From Labrys sp. WJW (GTDB taxonomy: Bacteria > Pseudomonadota > Alphaproteobacteria > Rhizobiales > Labraceae), in contig NZ_LYXZ01000011.1 in the NCBI RefSeq assembly GCF_001676615.1, positions 33,439 through 97,438 on the forward strand: a DNA stretch of 64,000 nucleotides. The letters are read 5' to 3'. The translations under genes and the position numbers were made by a program. Positions 1 to 6,942 of this stretch are shown piece after piece. Below the pieces are notes generated by a model. It was not told the origin of the DNA and made no database searches. It saw only the letters and a program-made list of their open reading frames with translations. The stretch's first letter is position 1, and the number at the start of each line of letters is the position of its first letter.

Positions 1-2
1 GC

Positions 3-1532
3 GAGACCGGCCAGCGCATCCTGATCCAGGGCGGCAACGCCATCGAGGCGATGATCGCCATGGCGGCCACCATCGCAGTCACCTATCCGCATATGAATGG
101 CATTGGCGGTGACGGCTTCTGGCTGGTGGCCGACAGGAGCCGCCGCGTCCGGACGATCCAGGCCTGCGGCCCTGCCGGTAGCCGGGCCTCGATCTCGGCT
201 CTGCGCGATCTCGGCTATGACGAAGTGCCATCTCGCGGTGTCCTTTCCAGCCTGACCGTTCCCGGAGCAGTAGGCGGCTGGCAGATCGCTGCCGAGATGG
301 CCAGGGCCTTCGGCGGCCGGCTGCCCATCGGCGTGTTGCTGGAAGACGCCATCCGTCATGCCCGCGACGGCATCGCCGTTTCGGCCTCGCAAGCCCGCGT
401 CGAAGCGGCCGACATCGATGAACTCAGGGCCGTGCCGGGCTTCGCCGCCCATTTCATGCCATCCGGCGAAGTCCCCAAGGCCGACGACCGCCTCCTTCAG
501 CCGGCCCTCGCGGGTCTGCTGGAGCAGCTTGCCCATGCCGGGCTCGACGATTTCTATCGTGGCGACGCGGCCCGTGAGATCGCCGCCGATCTCGACCGCG
601 CCGGCGCCCTCGTCACGCGGGAGGATTTCCGGCGCTATGAAGCACGGCTGCGCGAGCCGCTGAGCCTCGCCCTGCCGGGGGTCACGCTCCATAGCCTGCC
701 GCCGCCGTCGCAAGGCCTGTCCACCCTGGTCATCCTCGGCCTCGCCGAACGCCTCGGCCTCAAACGGGCGGGCGGCTTTGAACACCTCCATGGCCTGATC
801 GAGGCGGCCAAACGGGCATCGGCCATCGGCCATCGCGAGATCACAGATCCTGCCGTAATGGGTGCAGATCCGGGTGCCTTCCTCACCCCTGCCTTCCTGG
901 AGCGCGAAGCCGCTGCGATCTCGATGGCACGTGCCGCCCCTTCCCCGCTGCCGGGCGCCAAGGGTGACACCGTCTGGATGGGCGCGATCGACCAGGAAGG
1001 CCTTGCCGTCAGCTACATTCAATCGATCTATTGGGACTACGGCTCGGGCCTGGTCCTGCCGAAGACCGGCCTGCTGATGCAGAATCGTGGCCGGGCCTTT
1101 TCGCTCGACGCCCGCTCCCCCCGCGCTTTGGCCCCCGGGCGCCTGCCCTTCCACACCCTGGCCCCGGCCATGGCCCTGTTTGCCGACGGACGGGTGATGC
1201 CTTTCGGAACCATGGGCGGCGAGGCCCAGCCGCAGATCCTGGCGCAATTGTTCTCGCGCTATCGCCTGGGCGAAGGCCTCGCTGCTGCCGTCGATGCTCC
1301 TCGTTTCGTCCTCGCTCGCGACGAGAAGATCCAGAAATCCGTACTTCAGCTGGAAGACAGATTCGACGAAAGCCTCCTCAACGCGCTCGACCGCGCCGGT
1401 CATCCCATCGACATCGGCCGGCCCTATGCAGACAGCTTCGGTCATGCCGGCGCGCTCGTCCGTCACATCAGGGACGGACGCATCGAGGCCGTGCACGACC
1501 CGCGTGCCGACGGCGGTGCACTTGGGCTCTAG
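3..1532 (+). CDS. gamma-glutamyltransferase family protein (5' truncated by window edge)
   Basis: This is an Ntn-hydrolase of the gamma-glutamyltranspeptidase family, which cleaves or transfers gamma-glutamyl groups (glutathione and related amides), usually in the periplasm. The reading frame is already open at base 3, and the visible part begins with the family's N-terminal GGNA-E/D-A segment, so only a few tens of residues are missing upstream. The family is made as a precursor that self-cleaves before a Thr; the candidate here is the Thr codon at 969-971 in the motif GDTVWMGAID. The C-terminal small-subunit segment with PFGTMGGEAQPQ and an R-F-x-L ending is present. The substrate cannot be told: many members in this order are acylases of unknown specificity. 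Family assignment is secure, exact reaction is not. Confidence 0.88.
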   Translation, partial: ETGQRILIQGGNAIEAMIAMAATIAVTYPHMNGIGGDGFWLVADRSRRVRTIQACGPAGSRASISALRDLGYDEVPSRGVLSSLTVPGAVGGWQIAAEMARAFGGRLPIGVLLEDAIRHARDGIAVSASQARVEAADIDELRAVPGFAAHFMPSGEVPKADDRLLQPALAGLLEQLAHAGLDDFYRGDAAREIAADLDRAGALVTREDFRRYEARLREPLSLALPGVTLHSLPPPSQGLSTLVILGLAERLGLKRAGGFEHLHGLIEAAKRASAIGHREITDPAVMGADPGAFLTPAFLEREAAAISMARAAPSPLPGAKGDTVWMGAIDQEGLAVSYIQSIYWDYGSGLVLPKTGLLMQNRGRAFSLDARSPRALAPGRLPFHTLAPAMALFADGRVMPFGTMGGEAQPQILAQLFSRYRLGEGLAAAVDAPRFVLARDEKIQKSVLQLEDRFDESLLNALDRAGHPIDIGRPYADSFGHAGALVRHIRDGRIEAVHDPRADGGALGL

Positions 1533-1595
1533 TTCATCGAGCCGAAGGGGGACATTGGCCTTTTAATAAAAGGGTCTTGGAAACAACACATTACG

Positions 1596-1629
1596 GCATC
1601 GACCTTACCTCCGGGATCAAGTTCGATGC
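1596..1629. repeat. palindromic intergenic module (GCATCGA...TCGATGC hairpin)
   Basis: The arms GCATCGA (1596-1602) and TCGATGC (1623-1629) form a hairpin. The flanking sequence and arms resemble the module at 15499-15532, which has the same arms and a similar left flank (ACAAC...ATTAC). It lies in the 125-bp gap between the gamma-glutamyltransferase and the DUF1045 gene. Confidence 0.55.
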
Positions 1630-1657
1630 TGCAGAGCAGGTTTATGGACGTTTGAGA

Positions 1658-2362
1658 ATGGCGACACGCTACGCGATCTATTATGTGCCCGCTGCAGATA
1701 CGGCCCTCTGGCGCTTCGGCAGCGAAGTCCTGGGCTACGATGCCTTCACCGGCCGGGATGTGCCGCAATGGCATCCTGCCCTTACCCCTGCTTCCGCCTG
1801 GCACGAGATGACTGCAGATCCCCGGCTCTATGGTTTTCATGCCACCTTGAAGGCCCCCTTCCGCGCTGCCGAGGGCGTGGACGAGGCGGCTCTTGCATCG
1901 GAGCTCGTCGCCTTCGCCAAGACCCATCGGCCCGTCGATCTCGGCGCCTGGGTCATCCGGCCGATTCCCTCCTCGCGCGATGGCCGCGCCTTTCTCGCCA
2001 TGGTGCCGGCAGAACCGCCGGCTGAGCTGGCCGCCATCGAGGCCAGTATCGTCAGGCATTTCGACAGGCTGCGCGCGCCGCTCACGCCCGCCGAAATCGC
2101 TCGCCGCAACCCGGACCGCCTGAGCGAGCGCCAGCGCAGCTACCTCCATGCCCATGGCTACCCGCATGTGCTCGAAGAATTCCGCTTCCACATGACGCTG
2201 TCGGGCGCCATCGAGAATGCCGCGGCCATCGGCGAATGCCTGGACGCCCGGGCCAAGGAGCTGGAGGTCGCCCGTCACCTTCGCATCGACCGCCTCGGCC
2301 TGTTTCGCCAAGAGGATGGCGGGCGTTTCCAGGTGATCGACGTCGCCATGCTCCAGGGCTAG
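1658..2362 (+). CDS. DUF1045 family protein, 2H phosphoesterase fold (phosphonate-operon type)
   Basis: A 234-residue protein of the DUF1045/TIGR03223 family, often found in phosphonate (phn) operons and belonging to the 2H phosphoesterase superfamily. The two signature HxT motifs are visible: H61-A-T63 in YGFHATLKAPF and H178-M-T180 in FRFHMTLSG. Such proteins act on cyclic or linear phosphate esters; the substrate of this one is unknown and no phn gene is nearby, so a link to phosphonate use is only by family. The start is the ATG at 1658 because the conserved N-terminus (MATRYAIYYVP) begins there; an upstream extension would be translated repeat. The TAG stop is formed where a palindromic element begins (2361). 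Confidence 0.88.
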   Translation: MATRYAIYYVPAADTALWRFGSEVLGYDAFTGRDVPQWHPALTPASAWHEMTADPRLYGFHATLKAPFRAAEGVDEAALASELVAFAKTHRPVDLGAWVIRPIPSSRDGRAFLAMVPAEPPAELAAIEASIVRHFDRLRAPLTPAEIARRNPDRLSERQRSYLHAHGYPHVLEEFRFHMTLSGAIENAAAIGECLDARAKELEVARHLRIDRLGLFRQEDGGRFQVIDVAMLQG

Positions 2363-2463
2363 AGCGTTTTCCAGAAAAGTTGATAGACTTTTCGATTAAG
2401 AAAACGCGTCAAAACAAAGAGATAGAGCAAAGTGCGATTCAGAGAAATCGCACTTTGCTCTAA
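2361..2463. repeat. RIME-like mosaic palindromic element, X-Y orientation (copy 1)
   Basis: A 103-bp element made of two hairpins: X (AGCGTTTTC ... GAAAACGC, 2363-2407) and Y (AGAGCAAAGTGCGATT ... AATCGCACTTTGCTCT, 2425-2462), joined by GTCAAAAC. It is about 85% identical by eye to the copy inside the gene at 19852-20181. Its left border CTAGAGC supplies the stop codon of the DUF1045 gene. It sits between convergent genes and could also act as a terminator. Confidence 0.8.
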
Positions 2464-2488
2464 CGGAGGCGGCTTTCCCGCGATGGAA

Positions 2489-2863
2489 TCAGGCCGCGTC
2501 CGCCCTCTCGGCGGCATGCGGCTTGCCATAAAGGTTGATATTGGCATCCCCCCAGGCTTTCAGCGCCAGCAGGACCGGCTCCATGCTGCGGCCCAGCGGC
2601 GAGAGGCTGTATTCCACCTTGGGTGGCACCTGCGCATAGACCTTGCGCTCGATCAGTGCATCCTCCTCCAGTTCACGCAACTGGTTGGTCAGCATGCGCG
2701 GCGTGACATTGGCGATATGGCGCCGGATCTCGCTGAAGCGCAGCGTGCCCGAGAGCAGATGGAACAGGATGATCGACTTCCATTTGCCGTCGATCAGGCC
2801 GATGGCGGCCTCGACCGAACAACCCGGCGTGCAGTCGAACCGCGAATGGCGCGCTTTGGCCAT
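2489..2863 (-). CDS. HxlR-family transcriptional regulator
   Basis: A 124-residue winged-helix regulator of the HxlR family. The N-terminus has the hallmark Cys residues (C11 and C15 in DCTPGCSVEAA) followed by LIDGKWKSIILFHLLSG and the recognition region TPRMLTNQLRELEEDALIERK. In this family (YodB, QorR) the N-terminal Cys often senses quinones or electrophiles. It is divergent from a quinone-oxidoreductase-like gene, the classic target arrangement. The ATG at 2863 is chosen because the conserved domain begins at once; a longer frame exists but would run through the promoter. A perfect dyad lies 4 bp upstream, suggesting autorepression. Confidence 0.9.
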   Translation of the reverse strand: MAKARHSRFDCTPGCSVEAAIGLIDGKWKSIILFHLLSGTLRFSEIRRHIANVTPRMLTNQLRELEEDALIERKVYAQVPPKVEYSLSPLGRSMEPVLLALKAWGDANINLYGKPHAAERADAA

Positions 2864-2866
2864 GAC

Positions 2867-2884
2867 AGTATCCTTTTTGATACT
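2867..2884. promoter_or_regulatory. candidate HxlR operator AGTATC-N6-GATACT
   Basis: Perfect inverted repeat AGTATC (2867-2872) and GATACT (2879-2884) with a CTTTTT spacer, immediately upstream of the HxlR start and within the 103-bp divergent promoter shared with the ADH gene. Position and symmetry fit a dimeric winged-helix repressor site. The assignment is inferred. Confidence 0.55.
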
Positions 2885-2966
2885 ATAGGCGTTTTTTGTG
2901 CATATTGACGATGATCGATCATAGGGACAAGTTCCGCCCATAGCAATCAGCGACGAGGAACGAGCC

Positions 2967-3980
2967 ATGAAAGCAATCGGATACAGGACGGCCGGTGCCA
3001 TCGACAGCACGACGGCGCTCGAGGACGTCGAGCTGCCCCGGCCCAAGGCAACCGGCCGCGACATCCTGGTCGAGGTCGCGGCTATCTCCGTCAACCCGGT
3101 CGATACCAAGGTGCGCCGCAGGGCTTCGCCCGAAGCAGGTGAGTGGAAGGTGCTGGGTTGGGACGCGGTCGGCAGGGTGGCCGAAATCGGCGAGGCGGCA
3201 ACCGCCTTCAAGCCCGGCGACGAAGTGTTCTATGCCGGCTCGATCACCCGGTCCGGCGCCAACAGCCAGTTCCATCTGGTCGACGAGCGCATCGTGGGCC
3301 ACAAACCCCAAAGCCTCTCGAATGCCGAGGCTGCGGCCCTGCCGCTGACGGCCATCACGGCCTGGGAGATGCTGTTCGACCGGCTCGACATTCGCCGCCC
3401 CGTGCCCGGAGCAGCCAATGCCATCGTGATCATCGGCGGCGCCGGCGGCGTTGGCTCGATTGCCATCCAGCTCGTCCGCGCGCTCACCGGCGTGACGGTC
3501 ATCGCCACCGCCTCGCGCCCGGAGACGCAGGACTGGGTCCGCGAGTTGGGCGCCCATCACGTCGTCGACCACGGCAAGCCGATCGCCGAACAGATCGCAG
3601 CGCTCGGGATCGGAGCGCCCGCCTTCGTCTTTTCCACCACCGAGACCCACCGTCATCTCGACGAGATCGTCGAGCTGATCGCCCCGCAGGGACGGTTCGG
3701 GCTCATCGACGACCCCGAGGCACTGAGCATCATGGGCTTCAAGCGCAAGGCGGTCTCCATCCATTGGGAGCTGATGTTCACCCGGGCGATCTTCGAGACG
3801 CCGGACATGGACGAACAGGGCAAACTGCTGAACGAGGTCGCCACACTGATCGATGGAGGCAGGATCCGCACGACGCTCAGCCAAGCGCTGCGTCCGATCA
3901 ATGCCGAAAATTTGAAACAGGCGCACGCCCTGATCGAAAGCGGGCGCGCCAAGGGCAAGATCGTGCTGGAGGGCTTCTGA
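2967..3980 (+). CDS. zinc-binding-type alcohol dehydrogenase family / quinone oxidoreductase-like protein
   Basis: A 337-residue medium-chain dehydrogenase/reductase of the NADPH:quinone oxidoreductase-like branch (TIGR02817 type). The GroES-like N-terminal half (residues 1-140) contains NPVDTKVRR and GWDAVGRVAEIG; the Rossmann half has the nucleotide-binding motif GGAGGVGS at 157-164. The Cys cluster of zinc-bound ADHs is absent, so catalysis without zinc is expected, as in quinone reductases. A good ribosome site (GAGGAACG) precedes the ATG. It is divergent from the HxlR gene and probably induced by quinones or electrophiles through it. The natural substrate is not visible. Confidence 0.88.
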   Translation: MKAIGYRTAGAIDSTTALEDVELPRPKATGRDILVEVAAISVNPVDTKVRRRASPEAGEWKVLGWDAVGRVAEIGEAATAFKPGDEVFYAGSITRSGANSQFHLVDERIVGHKPQSLSNAEAAALPLTAITAWEMLFDRLDIRRPVPGAANAIVIIGGAGGVGSIAIQLVRALTGVTVIATASRPETQDWVRELGAHHVVDHGKPIAEQIAALGIGAPAFVFSTTETHRHLDEIVELIAPQGRFGLIDDPEALSIMGFKRKAVSIHWELMFTRAIFETPDMDEQGKLLNEVATLIDGGRIRTTLSQALRPINAENLKQAHALIESGRAKGKIVLEGF

Positions 3981-4109
3981 GAAACGCGAGCGGCATGCGG
4001 GCGCGGAAACCCCGCGCCCGTGAAGAGTTCGGGACAACTCGGCCGCGTTGACAGGTTCCGAAGCCGGAAGCTGTTATCAAACAGCGGGCAATCCGGGACC
4101 AAACGCCGT

Positions 4110-4208
4110 AGCGTTTTGCGATGAGATGGAATCACGTCGAATTGCAAAGACGCGCCGAACCGACGAACTGGAGCAATAAAGGGTTCAAGCCTGAACGTGT
4201 TTTGCGCT
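4110..4208. repeat. RIME-like mosaic palindromic element (copy 2, X-Y order)
   Basis: AGCGTTTTGCGAT ... ATTGCAAAGACGCG, followed by GGAGCA ... TTTTGCGCT, is the reverse complement of the Y-X elements at 29248 and 15575. It occupies the middle of the 320-bp gap 3981-4300, for which I see no gene. The last 90 bp before the DUF1007 gene hold only short possible stems. Confidence 0.7.
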
Positions 4209-4300
4209 AGGGAGCGCCATGCTTCCGCCCCACTCAGCGGGTTACAACCCTTCGGGTGGTGAATCGCTACAGCTACCGCCCTCTGCAAACCGGATCGTTC

Positions 4301-4948
4301 ATGCGTTCGCTTCTTCTCGCCACCGTGCTGCTCGGCTGTCTCATTGGACGAGCTGCAGCCCATCCGCATGTCTTCGTCAATTCGGCCAGCGAGATCGTCT
4401 ACGACGACAAGGGGCGGGTAACCGGTGTCAAGCAGAACTGGACCTTCGACGAGGCCTTCTCTTCCTATGCCACGCAGGGGCTGCAGCAGAACGCGAATGG
4501 TGGCTACACCCGCGAGGCTCTCGCTCCGCTGGCCCAGACCAATGTCGAGAACCTCAAGGATTTCGGCTATTTCACCTTCGCCAAGCTCGGCGGCAAGGAG
4601 CTTTTGTTCAAGGATCCGGTCGACCCCTATCTCGACTTCACCAACGGCGTCCTGACCCTGCATTTCTTCCTGCCCCTGTCCTCCCCGCAGACACAAGGGC
4701 AGAAGGCCCTGGCGATCCAGATCTACGACCCAACCTATTATGTCGCGTTTACCCTGGATGACGAGACGCCTGCCAAGCTCAACGGTTCCCCACAGGGTTG
4801 CGCACTCAACGTCATCAGGCCCAAGCCGCCGAGCGAAGACCAGAAGGCCGCCGCCCTGCAGCTCGACGAGGCCTATTTCAGCGCATTGGACCAGAACAAG
4901 GATTTCGGCGCCAAATTCGCCAACAACATCCAGGTGAACTGCCCGTGA
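4301..4948 (+). CDS. DUF1007 family exported protein, metal-transport partner
   Basis: A 215-residue DUF1007 protein. A signal peptide (MRSLLLATVLLGCLIGRAAA) is followed directly by the family's hallmark HPHVFV, so the mature periplasmic protein starts with His residues suited to metal binding. DUF1007 genes are regularly paired with NicO/RcnA-type nickel-cobalt permeases, as here: the next gene overlaps by 4 bp (GTGA). The ATG at 4301 is preferred because it starts the signal peptide; longer in-frame starts would prefix non-signal sequence. The role is probably delivery or sensing of a divalent metal for the permease; the metal is unknown. Confidence 0.88.
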   Translation: MRSLLLATVLLGCLIGRAAAHPHVFVNSASEIVYDDKGRVTGVKQNWTFDEAFSSYATQGLQQNANGGYTREALAPLAQTNVENLKDFGYFTFAKLGGKELLFKDPVDPYLDFTNGVLTLHFFLPLSSPQTQGQKALAIQIYDPTYYVAFTLDDETPAKLNGSPQGCALNVIRPKPPSEDQKAAALQLDEAYFSALDQNKDFGAKFANNIQVNCP

Positions 4949-5925
4949 CGACGGGCAAAGGCCGGATTTACAGGCGGGTCGCGCAGGCGGCACCGGCCGT
5001 GCTGGTCCTGCTGCTGCTGGCCGCCGGCGAGGCCTTCGCCCAGAAGAGCACGCCTTTCGGCATCAGCCGGCCGGAGCAATCGATCACAGGTCCCGCCAGT
5101 CCCTTCCTGGCCTGGATCCTCACCGAGACGGCGCGCTATTATCAACTGCTCGTCGATGCCTTGAAGGAATCCAAGCAGAACGGCACGGCCAGCGTGGCGC
5201 TGATCACCCTCAGCTTCGGCTATGGCGTCTTCCATGCTGCCGGCCCGGGCCACGGCAAGGCGGTGATTTCCTCCTATCTGTTCGCCAATGACGAGGCCGT
5301 CAAACGCGGCATCACGCTGTCCGGCGCCTTCGCCCTTGTGCAGGCGCTGTCCGCCATCGCCATGGTGTCGGTGCTGGCGGCCATCCTGAACGTCACGGCC
5401 CAGACCATGGATGCCTCCACCCTGATGCTGGAGCGTCTCTCCAACTTCATGGTGATGGCCGTCGGCGCCTGGCTGTTCTGGCGCAAGGGCCGCGCTCTCT
5501 GGGGCCTGATCGCCGCTCGTTTCGGCCTGCCCGGCGCCAGTATCCATGTCCATGACGCCAATTGCGGTCATCTCGCCTTGCCGACCGACAGCGAAACCGC
5601 CAAGCGCAACAATGTGCGGGCCATCCTCGCTGCGGGGCTGAGGCCGTGCACGGGCGCCATCATCGTGCTGGTATTCGCCTGGCGGCAGGGCATCTACGGC
5701 TCGGGCATCATCGCGACATTCGCCATGGGCCTGGGCACCGCCCTCACCATCGCCATCATCGCCACCGTCGCAGTGATGGCCAAGAGCCTTGCCGTCCGCC
5801 TTGCCGCCCCGCAGAGCTTTGCCGCTGCCATCACGGTGCGCACGCTCGAAATGGGCCTTGCCTTCATGGTCTTTGCGCTCGGGCTCATCCTGCTGGCCGG
5901 CGTGATAAATTTACCCTCTGCATAG
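4945..5925 (+). CDS. NicO/RcnA-like nickel-cobalt family membrane transporter
   Basis: A 326-residue polytopic protein of the NicO superfamily. The start is GTG at 4945, overlapping the DUF1007 stop as GTGA, which implies translational coupling. A signal-like first helix (to about residue 33) is followed by HAAGPGHGKAVISSY, the His/Asp/Lys metal-pathway motif of the family, and later by GLRPCTGAIIVL. The loop between helices is His/Cys-bearing (IHVHDANCGHL), plausible metal ligands. Members move Ni, Co or other divalent cations in or out. Together with DUF1007 it forms a two-gene metal-transport operon. No riboswitch or metal-box was recognised upstream. Confidence 0.85.
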   Translation: MTTGKGRIYRRVAQAAPAVLVLLLLAAGEAFAQKSTPFGISRPEQSITGPASPFLAWILTETARYYQLLVDALKESKQNGTASVALITLSFGYGVFHAAGPGHGKAVISSYLFANDEAVKRGITLSGAFALVQALSAIAMVSVLAAILNVTAQTMDASTLMLERLSNFMVMAVGAWLFWRKGRALWGLIAARFGLPGASIHVHDANCGHLALPTDSETAKRNNVRAILAAGLRPCTGAIIVLVFAWRQGIYGSGIIATFAMGLGTALTIAIIATVAVMAKSLAVRLAAPQSFAAAITVRTLEMGLAFMVFALGLILLAGVINLPSA

Positions 5926-6069
5926 GCTCCGCCATCGCCAAAATGCTTGGCCCCCAAAAAGGCGCGCAGTATGATGCGTCAGGGCGTGCCGAGACGTGCG
6001 CCCAGCACGGATTTCCGGCTCAATCCGCAGGGAGAAGCGGCCAGCCGGGGGCGGCCGGAGGATCGACCG

Positions 6070-6516
6070 ATGGGCCAGCAGATAGAAGCCGTCGTCCAGC
6101 GCCTGAGGCGCTTTGCCCGGGCGCTCAGCCATGATTCCGATGGGGCGGATGCGCTGGTCCTGGAAATCCTGTCGGCACATGAAGGCAAGCGCCTCGACTA
6201 TCCCCGCCTGCTCACGGCGCTGATCGCCCGCCGCCGCGACCTCGACGACCGGGAAAACCAGCTCAAGGCACAACGGCCGCCGATGAAGGCTGGCTGCTCT
6301 AGCCATCCCGACATCCTGCGCGCCTTCGATCGCCTGCCCCTGACCGATCGCGAGGTCCTGGCACTGATCATCATCGAAGGTCTGGATTATGAGACGGCAG
6401 CCACCGTGCTGGCGGTGCGCGAAGAAGCCTTCATCGCCCGCCTCACTCGGGCCCGCGAGGCCTTTTCGCGCCAGGTGGACGGCCAGCGCCATGCCGTGCT
6501 GCGGATCGTGAAATGA
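6070..6516 (+). CDS. short ECF-type sigma factor-like protein
   Basis: A 148-residue protein with a recognisable sigma-70 region 4 at its C-terminal half (residues about 82-132: AFDRLPLTDREVLALIIIEG ... EEAFIARLTRAREAF). The N-terminal half (QRLRRFARALSHDSDGADAL) resembles region 2.1-2.2, but the part that should carry regions 2.3-2.4 is shortened, so promoter melting and -10 reading may be altered. The ATG at 6070 follows CCGGAGGATC, a good ribosome site; the longer frame lacks support. The stop overlaps the next gene by ATGA, the usual layout of an ECF sigma with its anti-sigma factor. Confidence 0.72.
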   Translation: MGQQIEAVVQRLRRFARALSHDSDGADALVLEILSAHEGKRLDYPRLLTALIARRRDLDDRENQLKAQRPPMKAGCSSHPDILRAFDRLPLTDREVLALIIIEGLDYETAATVLAVREEAFIARLTRAREAFSRQVDGQRHAVLRIVK

Positions 6517-6863
6517 CCGAACCGACCCGTATTCCCGACCGAATCTTCAACGCCCTTGTCGATGGCCGGCTCTCCGCGCGGGTGGAGCGCGAAACGCGCG
6601 AGGCGCTGGAAACCGATCCCCAAGGCAACGAACGCGCCGCGACCTGGCAGCGCCAGAGCGAGGCCCTTCATGCCGCCCTCGCCCCCATCGCGCGCGAGCC
6701 CCTGCCTCTTTCGATGATGCTGAAACTGCGTCACGACAAGCCGGTTGCCTGGCATCGCGACAGCACGCTTTGGACTTATGTCGGCATTTTCGCCGCCGGC
6801 ATCGCCGTCGGCCTGGCTTTCGACCTCGCTCTACCCACCTTGCGAGCCCTGATTGGCATCTGA
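6513..6863 (+). CDS. putative anti-sigma factor, single-pass membrane protein
   Basis: A 116-residue protein with a soluble, charged N-terminal part (residues 1-85, including DRIFNALVDGRLSARVERE) and one C-terminal membrane helix (TYVGIFAAGIAVGLAFDLAL). Size, topology and ATGA overlap with the preceding sigma-like gene fit a membrane-anchored anti-sigma factor. No zinc-binding HxxxCxxC motif of the ZAS class is visible, so its signal-sensing mode is unknown. The function is inferred from context. Confidence 0.68.
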   Translation: MTEPTRIPDRIFNALVDGRLSARVERETREALETDPQGNERAATWQRQSEALHAALAPIAREPLPLSMMLKLRHDKPVAWHRDSTLWTYVGIFAAGIAVGLAFDLALPTLRALIGI

Positions 6864-6873
6864 TATTTCCATT

Positions 6874-6912
6874 TTTCAGTAATACTGAAATTCATTCAAC
6901 ATTTCGGTTGAA
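6874..6912. promoter_or_regulatory. two tandem dyads upstream of HTH-ribB
   Basis: TTTCAGTAaTACTGAAA (6874-6890, 8-bp arms) is followed by TTCAAC-N6-GTTGAA (6895-6912). They lie 31-69 bp upstream of a gene whose N-terminus is a helix-turn-helix domain. They could be operators for that protein, or the first could be part of a terminator for the anti-sigma gene. No FMN riboswitch sequence was recognised. Confidence 0.45.
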
Positions 6913-6942
6913 ATTAAAATTCTTCGTGCCTACCTTGGCACC

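Noticed and set aside
6864..6942. FMN riboswitch before ribB
   Set aside because: The gap is only 79 bp and contains simple dyads, not the long conserved RFN element.
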